Source: Clostridia bacterium (GTDB taxonomy: Bacteria > Bacillota > Clostridia > Christensenellales > CAG-138). Taken from it: a stretch of DNA of 64,000 bases. The notes under the pieces were generated by a model that was given only the letters and a program-made list of their open reading frames with translations, was not told where the DNA came from and did no database searches. Made by a program: the position numbers and the translations under genes. Positions within the stretch are counted from its first letter, which is position 1. Each line of letters opens with the position of its first letter. Shown in pieces: positions 44,181-53,398 of the stretch. The DNA is taken from NCBI GenBank assembly GCA_017525875.1, contig JAFXSG010000001.1, positions 62,001-126,000 on the forward strand, read 5' to 3'.

Positions 44181-45060
44181 GAATATAATACTGACGGTTT
44201 TTACTCCTGCGTACAACAGGGCGCATACGCTTCCCCGAACGTACGAATCGCTGCTTTCTCAGAAAAACAAGGGGTTTATTTGGCTGATAGTCGATGACGG
44301 TTCGACTGACAGCACGAGCGAGCTTGTTCGGGACTGGCAGAGAAGAGAAAACGGATTCGAGATAAGATACATATATAAACAGAACGGCGGTATGCATACC
44401 GCCCATAACACAGCGTACGAAAGCATCGATACTGAACTCAACGTATGCATTGATTCTGACGATGCGCTCGGGGAGGATGCGGTAGAGAAGATCCTGAACA
44501 AATGGGAAGAGGTCAAGGATAAGGGCTATGCCGGAATAATCGGTCTTGACGCAGACTTTTCCGGAAAAATAATCGGGAAGGGTTTCCCGGAAGGCATGAC
44601 CGAAACCACTGTGATTGGCTACTACGCATCGGACGGTAGCGGCGACAAGAAGCTGGTGTACAGAACGGAAATAATCAACAAGTATCCGCCTTATCCGGTC
44701 TTCGAGGGGGAAAAATATGTGTCCCTGTCTTATAAATACCGGCTTATCGATCAGGAATATAAAATGGCCGTTCTTAACGAGATACTGTGCAATGTTGAAT
44801 ATCAGGCCGACGGCTCATCAAAAAACATGTTAAAGCAGTATCTGCGCAATCCGAAGGGCTTTGCATTCTGGCGAAAGGTCTGCATGCAGTATCCGACGAG
44901 CACGAAAAGGATGATCATCGACTGCGTGCATTACGTTTCAAGCAGCATACTCGCAAAGAATAAAAGATTCATAGCCGAGTCTCCGAAGAAAATGCTTTCG
45001 GTACTTGCGATAATACCGGGTTTGCTGTTATCTGCTTATATAAGGATTAAGTGCAAATGA
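44164..45060 (+). CDS. Glycosyltransferase family 2 (TTG start)
   Basis: A GT-A fold transferase of 298 residues. FTPAYNRAHTLPRTYESL, VDDGSTDST and the DSDD motif mark the nucleotide- and metal-binding sites. The C-terminal half differs from its GT2 neighbours (YPPYPVFEGEKYVSLSYKYRL). No ATG lies at the right place; TTG 44164, with GAGGAG 7 bases upstream, is the best start. It overlaps the previous gene by 17 bases. Confidence 0.88.
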   Translation: MKKANENIILTVFTPAYNRAHTLPRTYESLLSQKNKGFIWLIVDDGSTDSTSELVRDWQRRENGFEIRYIYKQNGGMHTAHNTAYESIDTELNVCIDSDDALGEDAVEKILNKWEEVKDKGYAGIIGLDADFSGKIIGKGFPEGMTETTVIGYYASDGSGDKKLVYRTEIINKYPPYPVFEGEKYVSLSYKYRLIDQEYKMAVLNEILCNVEYQADGSSKNMLKQYLRNPKGFAFWRKVCMQYPTSTKRMIIDCVHYVSSSILAKNKRFIAESPKKMLSVLAIIPGLLLSAYIRIKCK

Positions 45061-46190
45061 ACAAGAAAAAGATCAAAGTGTTGTTTCTTATCCATGATCT
45101 CGGAAAGGGCGGAGCCGAGAAGGTGCTCGTCAACCTTGTCAACAACATGGATCATTCAAAATTCGATATCACTGTAATGACTCTTTTCGACGGCGGGGTC
45201 AACCGGCAGTTTTTAAGCGAGCATGTCAGATACCTGTACTGGTGCAAACGAACGATACCCGGCAACTCCAAGCTGATGAAGCTCCTCTCTCCGGAGCGGC
45301 TGCACAAAATGATAGTTAAGGAACGATACGATATCGAAGTATCATACCTGGAGGGGCCGAGCGCAAGGGTCGTAAGCGGATGTCCCGATACGGGCACAAA
45401 ACTGGTGAGTTGGGTGCATATTGAGATCCATACCGAAAAACGTGCTGCAAGAGCCTTCAGAAGCATTTCCGAAGCAAGAAAATGCTATGAGAGGTTTGAC
45501 ATGCTTGCTTTCGTTTCGAATACCGTCAGGGAATGTTTTGCAAAGACTCTGAAGATACAAAAACAGGGTGAAGTATTATACAATACCAACGAGAGCAGCA
45601 AAATCCGCGAGCTGTCCATAGAAAACACGGATGAAATCGCTTTCCCCGAAGACAAGTTCAAAATGGTCGGGGTAGGCAAACTGCTGAAAAGCAAGGGATT
45701 TGACAGAGTACTCCGAGTCCTGAAGCGCCTGAAGGACGAGGGCTGCCCGGTCATGCTTTATCTGCTCGGAGACGGCAGAGAAAAGGACGAGCTGATGAAC
45801 TTTGTCAAGGAGAACGAATTGGAAGAACAGGTGGTGTTTCTGGGCTATCGGGTAAATCCGTATAAATATGTCAGAAGATGCGACTTGTTTGTATGCGCAA
45901 GCCATGCAGAAGGGTTTTCGACAGCAGCGACCGAGGCACTCATCGTCGGCACGCCGGTCTGTACGGTGGAAGTTTCCGGCATGAAAGAGATGCTGGGGGA
46001 GAACAACGAGTACGGGATCGTTACCGAAAACAGCGAAGAAGGATTGTATCGGGGCATTAAGAGCCTTCTCGACGATCCCGAATTGCTTGCACATTACACG
46101 AGAAAGGCTGAGGAAAGAGGCAGGAGCTTCAGCACGGAGACCACGGTCAAGGCGGTTGAAGACATGCTTCTTTCGCTGATCGAAAAATGA
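45057..46190 (+). CDS. Glycosyltransferase family 4
   Basis: A GT-B enzyme of 377 residues. LIHDLGKGGAEKVLVNLVNNM is the N-terminal signature, and CASHAEGFSTAATEALIVGTPV the C-terminal nucleotide-sugar motif. The ATG at 45057 overlaps the previous stop (ATGA). The donor sugar is unknown. Confidence 0.9.
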   Translation: MNKKKIKVLFLIHDLGKGGAEKVLVNLVNNMDHSKFDITVMTLFDGGVNRQFLSEHVRYLYWCKRTIPGNSKLMKLLSPERLHKMIVKERYDIEVSYLEGPSARVVSGCPDTGTKLVSWVHIEIHTEKRAARAFRSISEARKCYERFDMLAFVSNTVRECFAKTLKIQKQGEVLYNTNESSKIRELSIENTDEIAFPEDKFKMVGVGKLLKSKGFDRVLRVLKRLKDEGCPVMLYLLGDGREKDELMNFVKENELEEQVVFLGYRVNPYKYVRRCDLFVCASHAEGFSTAATEALIVGTPVCTVEVSGMKEMLGENNEYGIVTENSEEGLYRGIKSLLDDPELLAHYTRKAEERGRSFSTETTVKAVEDMLLSLIEK

Positions 46191-47182
46191 GAACGGAGCG
46201 CAGGCCGAAGATATCAATAATAGTGCCCTGCTATAACGTGGCAAATGAGCTGGAACGCTGTGTAAACAGCATTCTTGCTCAAACATACTCCGAACTGGAA
46301 ATAGTCCTGGTCGATGACGGCTCTTGTGATTCCACCGCTTGCATTATGCGGGACCTTGCCGAAAAAGACGAACGGATAGTCTGCGTTTATAAGCCAAACG
46401 GCGGAGTCACTTCAGCCAGGCTGGCGGGGATAGAAAAGTCGACCGGCGCATGGTTGGGTTTCGTTGACGGCGACGATGAGATCGAGCCCGAAATGTATGA
46501 GCGTTTGATCGGAAACGCGATCAGGCATAACGCGGATATTTCGCATTGCGGCTATAAGATGCTTTTTCCCGACGGAAGAGTAAACTGCTTCCATAACACG
46601 GGCATGCTTTTCGAACAGGATACGGAACGCGGCATGGCCGACCTTCTGGACGGTTCGATAGTCGAACCGGGCTTATGCAATAAGCTGTATAGAAGAAAAC
46701 TGTTCGACGGATTGGCGGGCGAACTGGATGCCGGAATAAAGATCAACGAGGATCTGTTGATGAATTATCTCCTCTTCAAAAAGGCAGAACGATCTGTCTT
46801 TGAAGATTTTTGCCCATACCGCTATATAGTCCGCGGCGCTTCCGCATCAAGGCAAAAGCTGAATGAAAACAAGATATTCGATCCAATAAAAGTAAAACGC
46901 ATAATTCTCGATACAGCGCCCGAATGTGTCGCAAAAGCGGCGGAAAAGGCGTTTATCAGCACCTGCGTCAATGTTTTCAACTCGCTTGCGTTTACCGGCA
47001 AAAAGGAGTTTGTCAAAGAAAAAAAAGAAGTTAGAACACTCATCATTGACAATTGGGACAAAACGAGGCTTCTTTCAAAAAAACAACGCGCCGCTGCGCT
47101 GCTCATTAAAGCTCTGCCCGGAGCATACAGCGGCATCTACAGGATCTATTCCGACAAGTTCCGAACCAGCCCTTACAGATAG
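46187..47182 (+). CDS. Glycosyltransferase family 2
   Basis: A GT-A enzyme of 331 residues. IIVPCYNVANELERCVNSI, VDDGSCDST and the FVDGDDEIEP motif are clear. The start overlaps the previous stop by 4 bases (ATGA). It is close in layout to the next gene, which suggests duplication. Confidence 0.9.
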   Translation: MRTERRPKISIIVPCYNVANELERCVNSILAQTYSELEIVLVDDGSCDSTACIMRDLAEKDERIVCVYKPNGGVTSARLAGIEKSTGAWLGFVDGDDEIEPEMYERLIGNAIRHNADISHCGYKMLFPDGRVNCFHNTGMLFEQDTERGMADLLDGSIVEPGLCNKLYRRKLFDGLAGELDAGIKINEDLLMNYLLFKKAERSVFEDFCPYRYIVRGASASRQKLNENKIFDPIKVKRIILDTAPECVAKAAEKAFISTCVNVFNSLAFTGKKEFVKEKKEVRTLIIDNWDKTRLLSKKQRAAALLIKALPGAYSGIYRIYSDKFRTSPYR

Positions 47183-47191
47183 GAGAGAGCT

Positions 47192-48172
47192 ATGGCGAGC
47201 AAAAGTTTGATCAGTATAATCGTCCCCGTTTATAAGGTGGAACCATACCTTGACAAGTGCGTGCGCTCGATCGTTGAGCAGACCTATGCTGACCTCGAGA
47301 TAATCCTCGTCGACGACGGGTCGCCGGATAACTGCCCCGCGATGTGCGACGCGTGGGCTGAAAAGGACAGCCGGATCAAGGTGATCCATAAGAAAAACGG
47401 CGGTCTTTCCGACGCGCGAAACGCGGGGACGGAGGCCGCAAGCGGAGAATACATACTTTTCGTCGACAGCGACGATTGGATCGCTCCCGAAATGTGCGGA
47501 TTTATGCTTGCGCGCATGAATGAAACAAACAGTGATATAGTTTCATGCGACGCGGTGCGGGTGTGGGACGACAGCACCCCTCAACGGAAAATGATGCGCG
47601 ACAATGAGCCTCATGTGCTCGACAGGACCGAGGCCATGCGCGCGCTGATACAATCCACTTGCCTTATAATGACAGTGTGGAATAAACTGTACAAAGCGCA
47701 GATCGTGAAAAAGATCCCGTTTGAAAAGGGAAAGATCCATGAAGATGAGATCTGGAGCTGGCAGGCGATAGGGGCCGCCACGCGCGTAGCAACGGTCAGC
47801 GAAGCATTCTATTATTATCGTCAAAGAGCGGACGGCATTATGGGCGACGGGTATACCGGCTTTCCCATGATAGTCATTCGCGCGAAGCAGCAGAGACATG
47901 ATTATATCGTGAAAGAAATACCTGCGCTGTCGGATATCGATTCCGAAAACCTTTTGAACACGTGTTTTTATCAGGGCGTTCAGGTCATCAACCATGAAAA
48001 ATGCGACAGACGCAGGGATTTTATAAAACAACTCAAACAAGCTGCTTCGGAGTGCGAATTCACTAAAGATTACTATTCCGGTTTGAGCTTTTCAAAAAAG
48101 ATCAAGCTGACGATGATGAAGAGGTCTCTCGGCTTAGCCTGCAGATTGGCAGTTATGCGCGGAGTTAAATGA
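47192..48172 (+). CDS. Glycosyltransferase family 2
   Basis: A GT-A enzyme of 326 residues. IIVPVYKVEPYLDKCVRSI, VDDGSPDNCP, KKNGGLSDARNAG and FVDSDDWI are the standard EpsH/WbbX-type motifs. AGGAGAG precedes the ATG. Confidence 0.92.
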   Translation: MASKSLISIIVPVYKVEPYLDKCVRSIVEQTYADLEIILVDDGSPDNCPAMCDAWAEKDSRIKVIHKKNGGLSDARNAGTEAASGEYILFVDSDDWIAPEMCGFMLARMNETNSDIVSCDAVRVWDDSTPQRKMMRDNEPHVLDRTEAMRALIQSTCLIMTVWNKLYKAQIVKKIPFEKGKIHEDEIWSWQAIGAATRVATVSEAFYYYRQRADGIMGDGYTGFPMIVIRAKQQRHDYIVKEIPALSDIDSENLLNTCFYQGVQVINHEKCDRRRDFIKQLKQAASECEFTKDYYSGLSFSKKIKLTMMKRSLGLACRLAVMRGVK

Positions 48173-48184
48173 ACGGAGGATGGC

Positions 48185-48733
48185 ATGATAAAAAGAGTCT
48201 TAAGGGGTCTGGGAAAAAAGTGGTACGCAATAACCGGAAATGAAGCCGGGTTTTTACGTCTTAAGATCCAACAGTTTGTCGAAGCCGGAGGCAAATGCGG
48301 CAAAAACTTCAAGTTTTACTGCGATATGCCGGGCGAGCCGTATTTTGTTGAGATAGGAGACGATGTTACCATTGCCGGCGGGACAGTGCTCCTGACACAT
48401 GATAACTCCGTTATCAAATGCGGTATCGACGCGACGGATTATTTTGGAAGGATCAAAATTGGCAGCAATTGTTTTATCGGGATGAAGTGCATATTGCTGC
48501 CCGGTGTCGAACTCGGAGACCGCACAATAGTCGGAGCCGGAAGCGTCGTTACAAAGAGTTTCCCGGAAGGGAACGTGGTACTGGGAGGCAATCCGGCAAA
48601 GGTGCTGTGTACGGTAGACGACTTTCGGGAAAAGAAAAAACATCTATGCGTAAACCTTGACAAGGACGGACTGCGGGCAAAGAAGAGAGAGTATCTGACT
48701 TCACTCCCGGAACAAATGCTTGAGAAAAAATGA
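48185..48733 (+). CDS. Hexapeptide-repeat acyltransferase
   Basis: A left-handed beta-helix transferase of 182 residues. IKIGSNCFIGMKCILLPGVELGDRTIVGAGSVVTKSFPEG shows the hexapeptide repeat, and the GGNPAK end is typical of sugar O-acetyltransferases. It would acetylate a sugar of the polymer. CGGAGG lies before the ATG. Confidence 0.88.
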   Translation: MIKRVLRGLGKKWYAITGNEAGFLRLKIQQFVEAGGKCGKNFKFYCDMPGEPYFVEIGDDVTIAGGTVLLTHDNSVIKCGIDATDYFGRIKIGSNCFIGMKCILLPGVELGDRTIVGAGSVVTKSFPEGNVVLGGNPAKVLCTVDDFREKKKHLCVNLDKDGLRAKKREYLTSLPEQMLEKK

Positions 48734-48781
48734 CCGTTTCCCAAAAGACGGTTCATGCGGCGCAAACGTAAGGAGGCTGCA

Positions 48782-49333
48782 ATGATAAAATCAAAAAAGG
48801 ACCTTAAGGAATACATAGAATCCGACAACGCTCCGTACAGGCCGAAAGGGAAAAAAGGAAGGTTTATAGCCGCATTTTCGCAGCAGCCCACGTATGCCGT
48901 CGGTAAGTATCTGAAAGCGCTCAGACGGCTCGAGTACCGCCTGAACACCTCAAACGGCAGCAGGCTGAGTCGAATAATGGCGCTGATCTGCGAAAGAAAA
49001 AAGAACCGCTTAGGCAATAAGCTGGGGATCGAGATATGCCCGAACTGCATCGGCAAAGGCGTTATTATCGATCATGGGCTCGTTCTGGTCAACTATGAGG
49101 CCAGGATCGGTGAAAACTGCAGGCTTCACGGCTCGAACTGTATTGGAAATTCCGGAAAGGCACTGGCGGCTCCAAGAATCGGCAATAACGTCGATATAGG
49201 CTATGGAGCAATGGTCATCGGAGACGTCGAGATAGCGGACAATGTTGTGATCGGAGCAAACGCGGTAGTGAATAAATCCGTCTTGATCCCGGGAAGCCTC
49301 GTTGCCGGGGTCCCGGCGCAGCGCAAAGGATGA
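48782..49333 (+). CDS. Serine-acetyltransferase-like (LbH) acyltransferase
   Basis: A hexapeptide-repeat transferase of 183 residues, of the CysE/sugar acetyltransferase type. The N-terminal ~90 residues are helical and basic, and ~95-180 are beta-helix (GVIIDHGLVLVNYEARIGENC, DIGYGAMVIGDVEIADNVVIGANAVV). The ending PGSLVAGVPAQ is the family end. The start at 48782 has AGGAGG 5 bases upstream. In this context a sugar is the more likely acceptor than serine. Confidence 0.85.
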   Translation: MIKSKKDLKEYIESDNAPYRPKGKKGRFIAAFSQQPTYAVGKYLKALRRLEYRLNTSNGSRLSRIMALICERKKNRLGNKLGIEICPNCIGKGVIIDHGLVLVNYEARIGENCRLHGSNCIGNSGKALAAPRIGNNVDIGYGAMVIGDVEIADNVVIGANAVVNKSVLIPGSLVAGVPAQRKG

Positions 49334-49343
49334 GAGGAGCAGT

Positions 49344-50354
49344 ATGTTTTTTTCGATCGTGATCCCGGTGTATAATGCCGAAAAGTCTCTCAGACGCTGC
49401 CTTGAAAGCGTAAAGGCTCAGACGTTTATAGATTTTGAAGTCATAATAGTTGACGACGGTTCGGCAGACAGCAGCGGCGGGATCTGCAGGGAATTCACCG
49501 ATACCGACGGCAGGTTCCGTTATGTTTATCAGGAAAACAAAGGCGTATCCGCGGCGCGAAACCGCGGCGTTAGCGAGGCGGCCGCACAATTCATCGCCTT
49601 TATCGACTGCGACGACGAGTACACGGCGGATTACCTTCTGAAGTTTTATGAAGCAACAACCCAACATCCCACATGCGGCAGCTTCTGGTGCGGTTATGCT
49701 TCCATCGACTCCGAGCAGGGAACGAAAGCCGTGCTTTACGGCTCTGAAAAAAAGCTCGTGACCGAAGACAGGAGCTCAATAATGTCGCTTTACGACAGCT
49801 TCCTTGCCGCCGCAGTATGGAACAAGGTGTTCAGGCGGGAAATAATAATTGACAACTCTATAACCATGCCCGAGGACATTTCTCTCGGCGAGGATCTGCT
49901 GTTCAATTTCGAGTACCTCGATAATTGCCGGAATACGGAGATACAGCTGATCAATGAACCGCTCTATCGGTATCACTGCGGCGGAGGCGCTTCTCTGAAC
50001 ACAAAATACAGGCCGGATCTGCTGCGGATTTATGAGCGCCTTTCGGACGGAATGGGAAAGTATGTTGACAAATGGGGCCTTGACGAGAACGAAAAGGGCA
50101 GATACTACAGTGCCGTTTACAGTATGCTATTCAGGGCGATGAAGAACAATTACAGCCCTGTGAATCCGATGAAGAAAAAGGAAAAGCTCGCAGTAAACAA
50201 TGGAGTATTGAAAAGCAAACGGTTCGTGGAAGCCGCGGCAAAAGCGTCCGACAGGATCCATCCGCTGTACAAAATGGCGTTTTCCATCGGAGATTACAGG
50301 CTGGTAAGGCTCGTTGATAAACTTGCTGAAGCAAAGGCCAAAATAAAACGATAA
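49344..50354 (+). CDS. Glycosyltransferase family 2
   Basis: A GT-A enzyme of 336 residues. FSIVIPVYNAEKSLRRCLES, VDDGSADSS and FIDCDDEYT (Cys in the DxDD motif) are present. The start at 49344 follows GAGAGGAG. It is the fifth glycosyltransferase of the locus. Confidence 0.9.
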   Translation: MFFSIVIPVYNAEKSLRRCLESVKAQTFIDFEVIIVDDGSADSSGGICREFTDTDGRFRYVYQENKGVSAARNRGVSEAAAQFIAFIDCDDEYTADYLLKFYEATTQHPTCGSFWCGYASIDSEQGTKAVLYGSEKKLVTEDRSSIMSLYDSFLAAAVWNKVFRREIIIDNSITMPEDISLGEDLLFNFEYLDNCRNTEIQLINEPLYRYHCGGGASLNTKYRPDLLRIYERLSDGMGKYVDKWGLDENEKGRYYSAVYSMLFRAMKNNYSPVNPMKKKEKLAVNNGVLKSKRFVEAAAKASDRIHPLYKMAFSIGDYRLVRLVDKLAEAKAKIKR

Positions 50355-50402
50355 AAACCGGGACGATCGGTGTTTTGAAAAAACGAATTTGGAGTGAGTT
50401 TT

Positions 50403-51683
50403 ATGAGAAGGATCCTGATTTGGAGAAAACCCTTAAAGGGAAGCGACATAGATATTTTCAACCGGACGGAGTACGACAGCATTTATTCGCTTGCATTCAG
50501 CGTTTCTAAGTGGAAAAACGTCAACTGGGGAAACAAGCTATGGTTCCAAGGGATTTGCTCCGCTGTCGACGTTCCGGAAAACAGCATCACTTACGGAACG
50601 AACGAAACTGCAGATCAGATCAATGACAATTACGATCTGATAATATACCCCATGGCCAATTTCTTTAGCGAAGAATTCTGCAGCGATACTTCTGCGCTCG
50701 TCAAAGCTTTTTCCGGAATACGCATTCCGGTGTATGTTATCGCCTGCGGAGCTCAGGCAAAGGATTACGATCACCTTGAGGAGCTTGTGAAAAGGATCGG
50801 CGATCCCGCAAGCGCCTTTATCGAAAGCATCTACCGCACAGGCGGGGAATTTGCCCTCAGAGGCTTTTTTACAAAGGAGTTTTTCAACAGACTCGGTTTT
50901 ACCGGCGCAGTAGTCACAGGCTGTCCGTCGCTGTTTCAGATGGGGCCGGAGCTTTCAGTTAACAAAAACAACGATGAGAAAAACATAAAACCGATCATCA
51001 ACGGCAGGATCGAAAGTGTGGAAGAGATTCTTGAAAGCATGCCCGAAAGCACTTATTTCAGCCAGGACGTGTTTTTCGATTGTTTGTACGACCCCGACTA
51101 CTTTAAACGCAAAGGCTTTAAGAATGACGTGAGATTCTTCAGAACTCACGGCATTGCGCAGGCCGACCTGCTTGCCAATGACAGGATCAAGATGATAATA
51201 GATATGAACGAGTGGTTCAACTATATCAGATCTCACTCATTCAACTATTCATTCGGCACCAAGGTGCACGGCAGCATAATGCCTATCCTTGCCGGAATAC
51301 CCGCTACAATGATAGCGACGGATTCCAGAACGAGGGAAATCGCGGAGTTCTTCGGCATCCCGATGCAGCTCGCAAAACTCGGACACAGGTATTCGAAAGA
51401 GGACCTGCTCGAGGCATATGAGGAAGCCGATTACTCTGAGTTCAATTCTCGCTTCAAAGGCTTGTATGAGAGATTTGAAACGTTCCTTAGGGAGCACGAT
51501 ATCGTGGACAGCATCAACACGAGCAACAGATTCTTTTATGACACTGACCGGTTCCCGTCCGAAAGCTTTAAACCGAATAAAGAAGAGTTTGCAAAGTATG
51601 CCAAAAAGCTGAGAATAGAGAGACCCATTTTGGCTGCGGCAAGTCTTGCTTTGGATCTCAGATCCGGCGGCAGAAAAAGGTGA
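50403..51683 (+). CDS. Polysaccharide pyruvyl transferase family protein, copy 1
   Basis: A protein of 426 residues of the PS_pyruv_trans family. NWGNKLWFQGICSA is the N-terminal GT-B-like strand, VVTGCPSLF and SFGTKVHGSIMPILAGIPATM the conserved C-terminal blocks with His. The family adds pyruvate ketals from PEP to sugars. This member is long, with an inserted helical part, so activity needs care. GGAGTGAG lies before the ATG. Confidence 0.82.
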   Translation: MRRILIWRKPLKGSDIDIFNRTEYDSIYSLAFSVSKWKNVNWGNKLWFQGICSAVDVPENSITYGTNETADQINDNYDLIIYPMANFFSEEFCSDTSALVKAFSGIRIPVYVIACGAQAKDYDHLEELVKRIGDPASAFIESIYRTGGEFALRGFFTKEFFNRLGFTGAVVTGCPSLFQMGPELSVNKNNDEKNIKPIINGRIESVEEILESMPESTYFSQDVFFDCLYDPDYFKRKGFKNDVRFFRTHGIAQADLLANDRIKMIIDMNEWFNYIRSHSFNYSFGTKVHGSIMPILAGIPATMIATDSRTREIAEFFGIPMQLAKLGHRYSKEDLLEAYEEADYSEFNSRFKGLYERFETFLREHDIVDSINTSNRFFYDTDRFPSESFKPNKEEFAKYAKKLRIERPILAAASLALDLRSGGRKR

Positions 51684-51687
51684 TAAT

Positions 51688-52497
51688 ATGGATGATATGA
51701 TAAAAAACCGTTTCTTCAAACGGATTGCCGAGAGTTTTACCGCCCGTGTCATAAGGCCATGGCAGGTAAAGCATTTTGACCGCACCCGTTACGGCCGCCG
51801 CCTTCGCAGCCTTAAAGACGTCCACAAGGGAGAACGCTGCTTCATCGTTGCGAACGGCCCGAGCCTCCGGGCGGAGGACCTGGATCGCCTGCAGGCGGCG
51901 GGGGAGATCACCTTCGCGATGAACCGCATCTACAAGATCTTTCCGGAAACGAGCTGGAGGCCGACGTATTACGTCTGCGAGGATATCAACATCTTCCACG
52001 AAAGCCAGCCGGAGATCAACGCGCTTCCCGCAAAGCTCAAGTTCATTCCCGTAAATCACAAGTGGTACAACGGAGTGGATATCAGGGACGCGGTGTATTT
52101 CTACGCGAATTACAACCGTGAGAAGGACTTCCCGCTCAGCTTTTCGCCGGCGATCGACAAACAGATGGATTCCATGGGAACGGTCACCTTCACCTGCATC
52201 GACATTGCCGCGTATATGGGCTTCAGTGAGATCTATCTCGTCGGAGTCGACCACAATTATCAGGTCACCATCAATGAGGACGGAAACACCGTTGTTGACG
52301 AAAATGCGAAGGACTACTTCTGCAATGATTACGACAGCGATATCAAAAACGTTGTGGTGCATGACATGCGGCAGAACACGATCGCATACCGCAAGGCGAA
52401 ACAGTACTGCGATGAGCACGGCATCCACGTGTATAACGCCACCCGCGGCGGCAAACTCGAAGTGTTTGACCGTGTGGACTTTGATACACTTTTATAG
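51688..52497 (+). CDS. MptE/DUF115-like protein (possible glycosyltransferase)
   Basis: A protein of 269 residues with a Rossmann-like fold. ERCFIVANGPSLRAEDLDRL is the phosphate-binding GNGPSL-type loop, and IDIAAYMGFSEIYLVGVDHNYQ the second conserved block. Such folds are shared by 6-hydroxymethylpterin pyrophosphokinase MptE, flagellin-modifying Maf proteins and family 42 sialyltransferases. Among polysaccharide genes a glycosyltransferase role is more likely than pterin synthesis. The start follows the previous stop by 5 bases. Confidence 0.75.
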   Translation: MDDMIKNRFFKRIAESFTARVIRPWQVKHFDRTRYGRRLRSLKDVHKGERCFIVANGPSLRAEDLDRLQAAGEITFAMNRIYKIFPETSWRPTYYVCEDINIFHESQPEINALPAKLKFIPVNHKWYNGVDIRDAVYFYANYNREKDFPLSFSPAIDKQMDSMGTVTFTCIDIAAYMGFSEIYLVGVDHNYQVTINEDGNTVVDENAKDYFCNDYDSDIKNVVVHDMRQNTIAYRKAKQYCDEHGIHVYNATRGGKLEVFDRVDFDTLL

Positions 52498-52503
52498 TAT
52501 AAT
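52475..52503 (+). promoter_or_regulatory. Possible internal promoter before wzm
   Basis: TGGACT (52475-52480), a 17-bp spacer and a perfect TATAAT (52498-52503) at the end of the upstream gene. It could drive the exporter and the sugar genes separately. Confidence 0.5.
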
Positions 52504-52524
52504 TTAAGTTTGAGGGGGGATGGC

Positions 52525-53385
52525 ATGATGACTGAGAATACCGCTCAACAATATCATACTCATATAACTGCCGAGAGAAGATGGTTCGACCTGAATCTCA
52601 AGGAGGTATGGCGCTATAAAGATCTGATCGTTCTGTTTACAAAGCGGTCTTTTCAGCTCACCTATAAGCAGACGGTCCTCGGCCCCGCATGGATCTTCCT
52701 CAGTCCGCTCATTACGTCCGTTATTTATGCTTTCGTTTTCGGAGGTATCGCCGGTATCGGAACGGACGGCGTACCCAGCATCCTCTTCTATATGTGCAGT
52801 AATGCGATCTGGACATTTTTCTCAAGCTGCGTAAACAAAAACGCCACCGCGTTTAAAGCGAATGCCAACGTTTTCGGCAAGGTCTATTTCCCGCGTCTGA
52901 CCATTCCGATTTCAAACGTGTTATCGTCAATGGTCCAGTTCATAATCCAAATGCTGATGGTCATGGGTTTCCTCGTGTTTTTCGTTATCAAGGGCGAGGT
53001 CCATCCAAACTGGGCGATGTGGCCTCTTATCCCGCTGATCCTCATCCATCTTGGGGTCATGGGTCTTGGATTCGGTATTATAATCTCCAGCCTGACAACG
53101 AAATACAGGGATCTTGCTATCCTTGTGACTTTCGGCGTCCAGCTTTGGATGTATATAACCCCGATCGTTTATCCGCTTTCGCAGCTTGGAAAAGGAACGA
53201 TGCGCACGATCCTGCTGATCAACCCCGTGACGGCGCCGGTAGAGCTTTTCCGACTTGCCGTGCTTGGGCAGGGAACGATAAACTGCCTGTTCCTCGGCAT
53301 CTCCGCAGCGGTAACGGTGCTCGTTGCTCTGATTGGCATAATGATCTTTAACCGCGTCGAGAAGACCTTTATGGATACCGTCTGA
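52525..53385 (+). CDS. ABC-2 type polysaccharide export permease (Wzm/TagG-like)
   Basis: A membrane protein of 286 residues with six helices. YKQTVLGPAWIFLSPL is the conserved first-helix region, and YRDLAILVTFGVQLWMYITPIVYP the family block before the last helices. It forms the channel for export of a lipid-linked polymer. GAGGGGGG lies upstream of the ATG; a second ATG directly follows. Confidence 0.92.
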   Translation: MMTENTAQQYHTHITAERRWFDLNLKEVWRYKDLIVLFTKRSFQLTYKQTVLGPAWIFLSPLITSVIYAFVFGGIAGIGTDGVPSILFYMCSNAIWTFFSSCVNKNATAFKANANVFGKVYFPRLTIPISNVLSSMVQFIIQMLMVMGFLVFFVIKGEVHPNWAMWPLIPLILIHLGVMGLGFGIIISSLTTKYRDLAILVTFGVQLWMYITPIVYPLSQLGKGTMRTILLINPVTAPVELFRLAVLGQGTINCLFLGISAAVTVLVALIGIMIFNRVEKTFMDTV

Positions 53386-53398
53386 GGAGGTTACCGCA

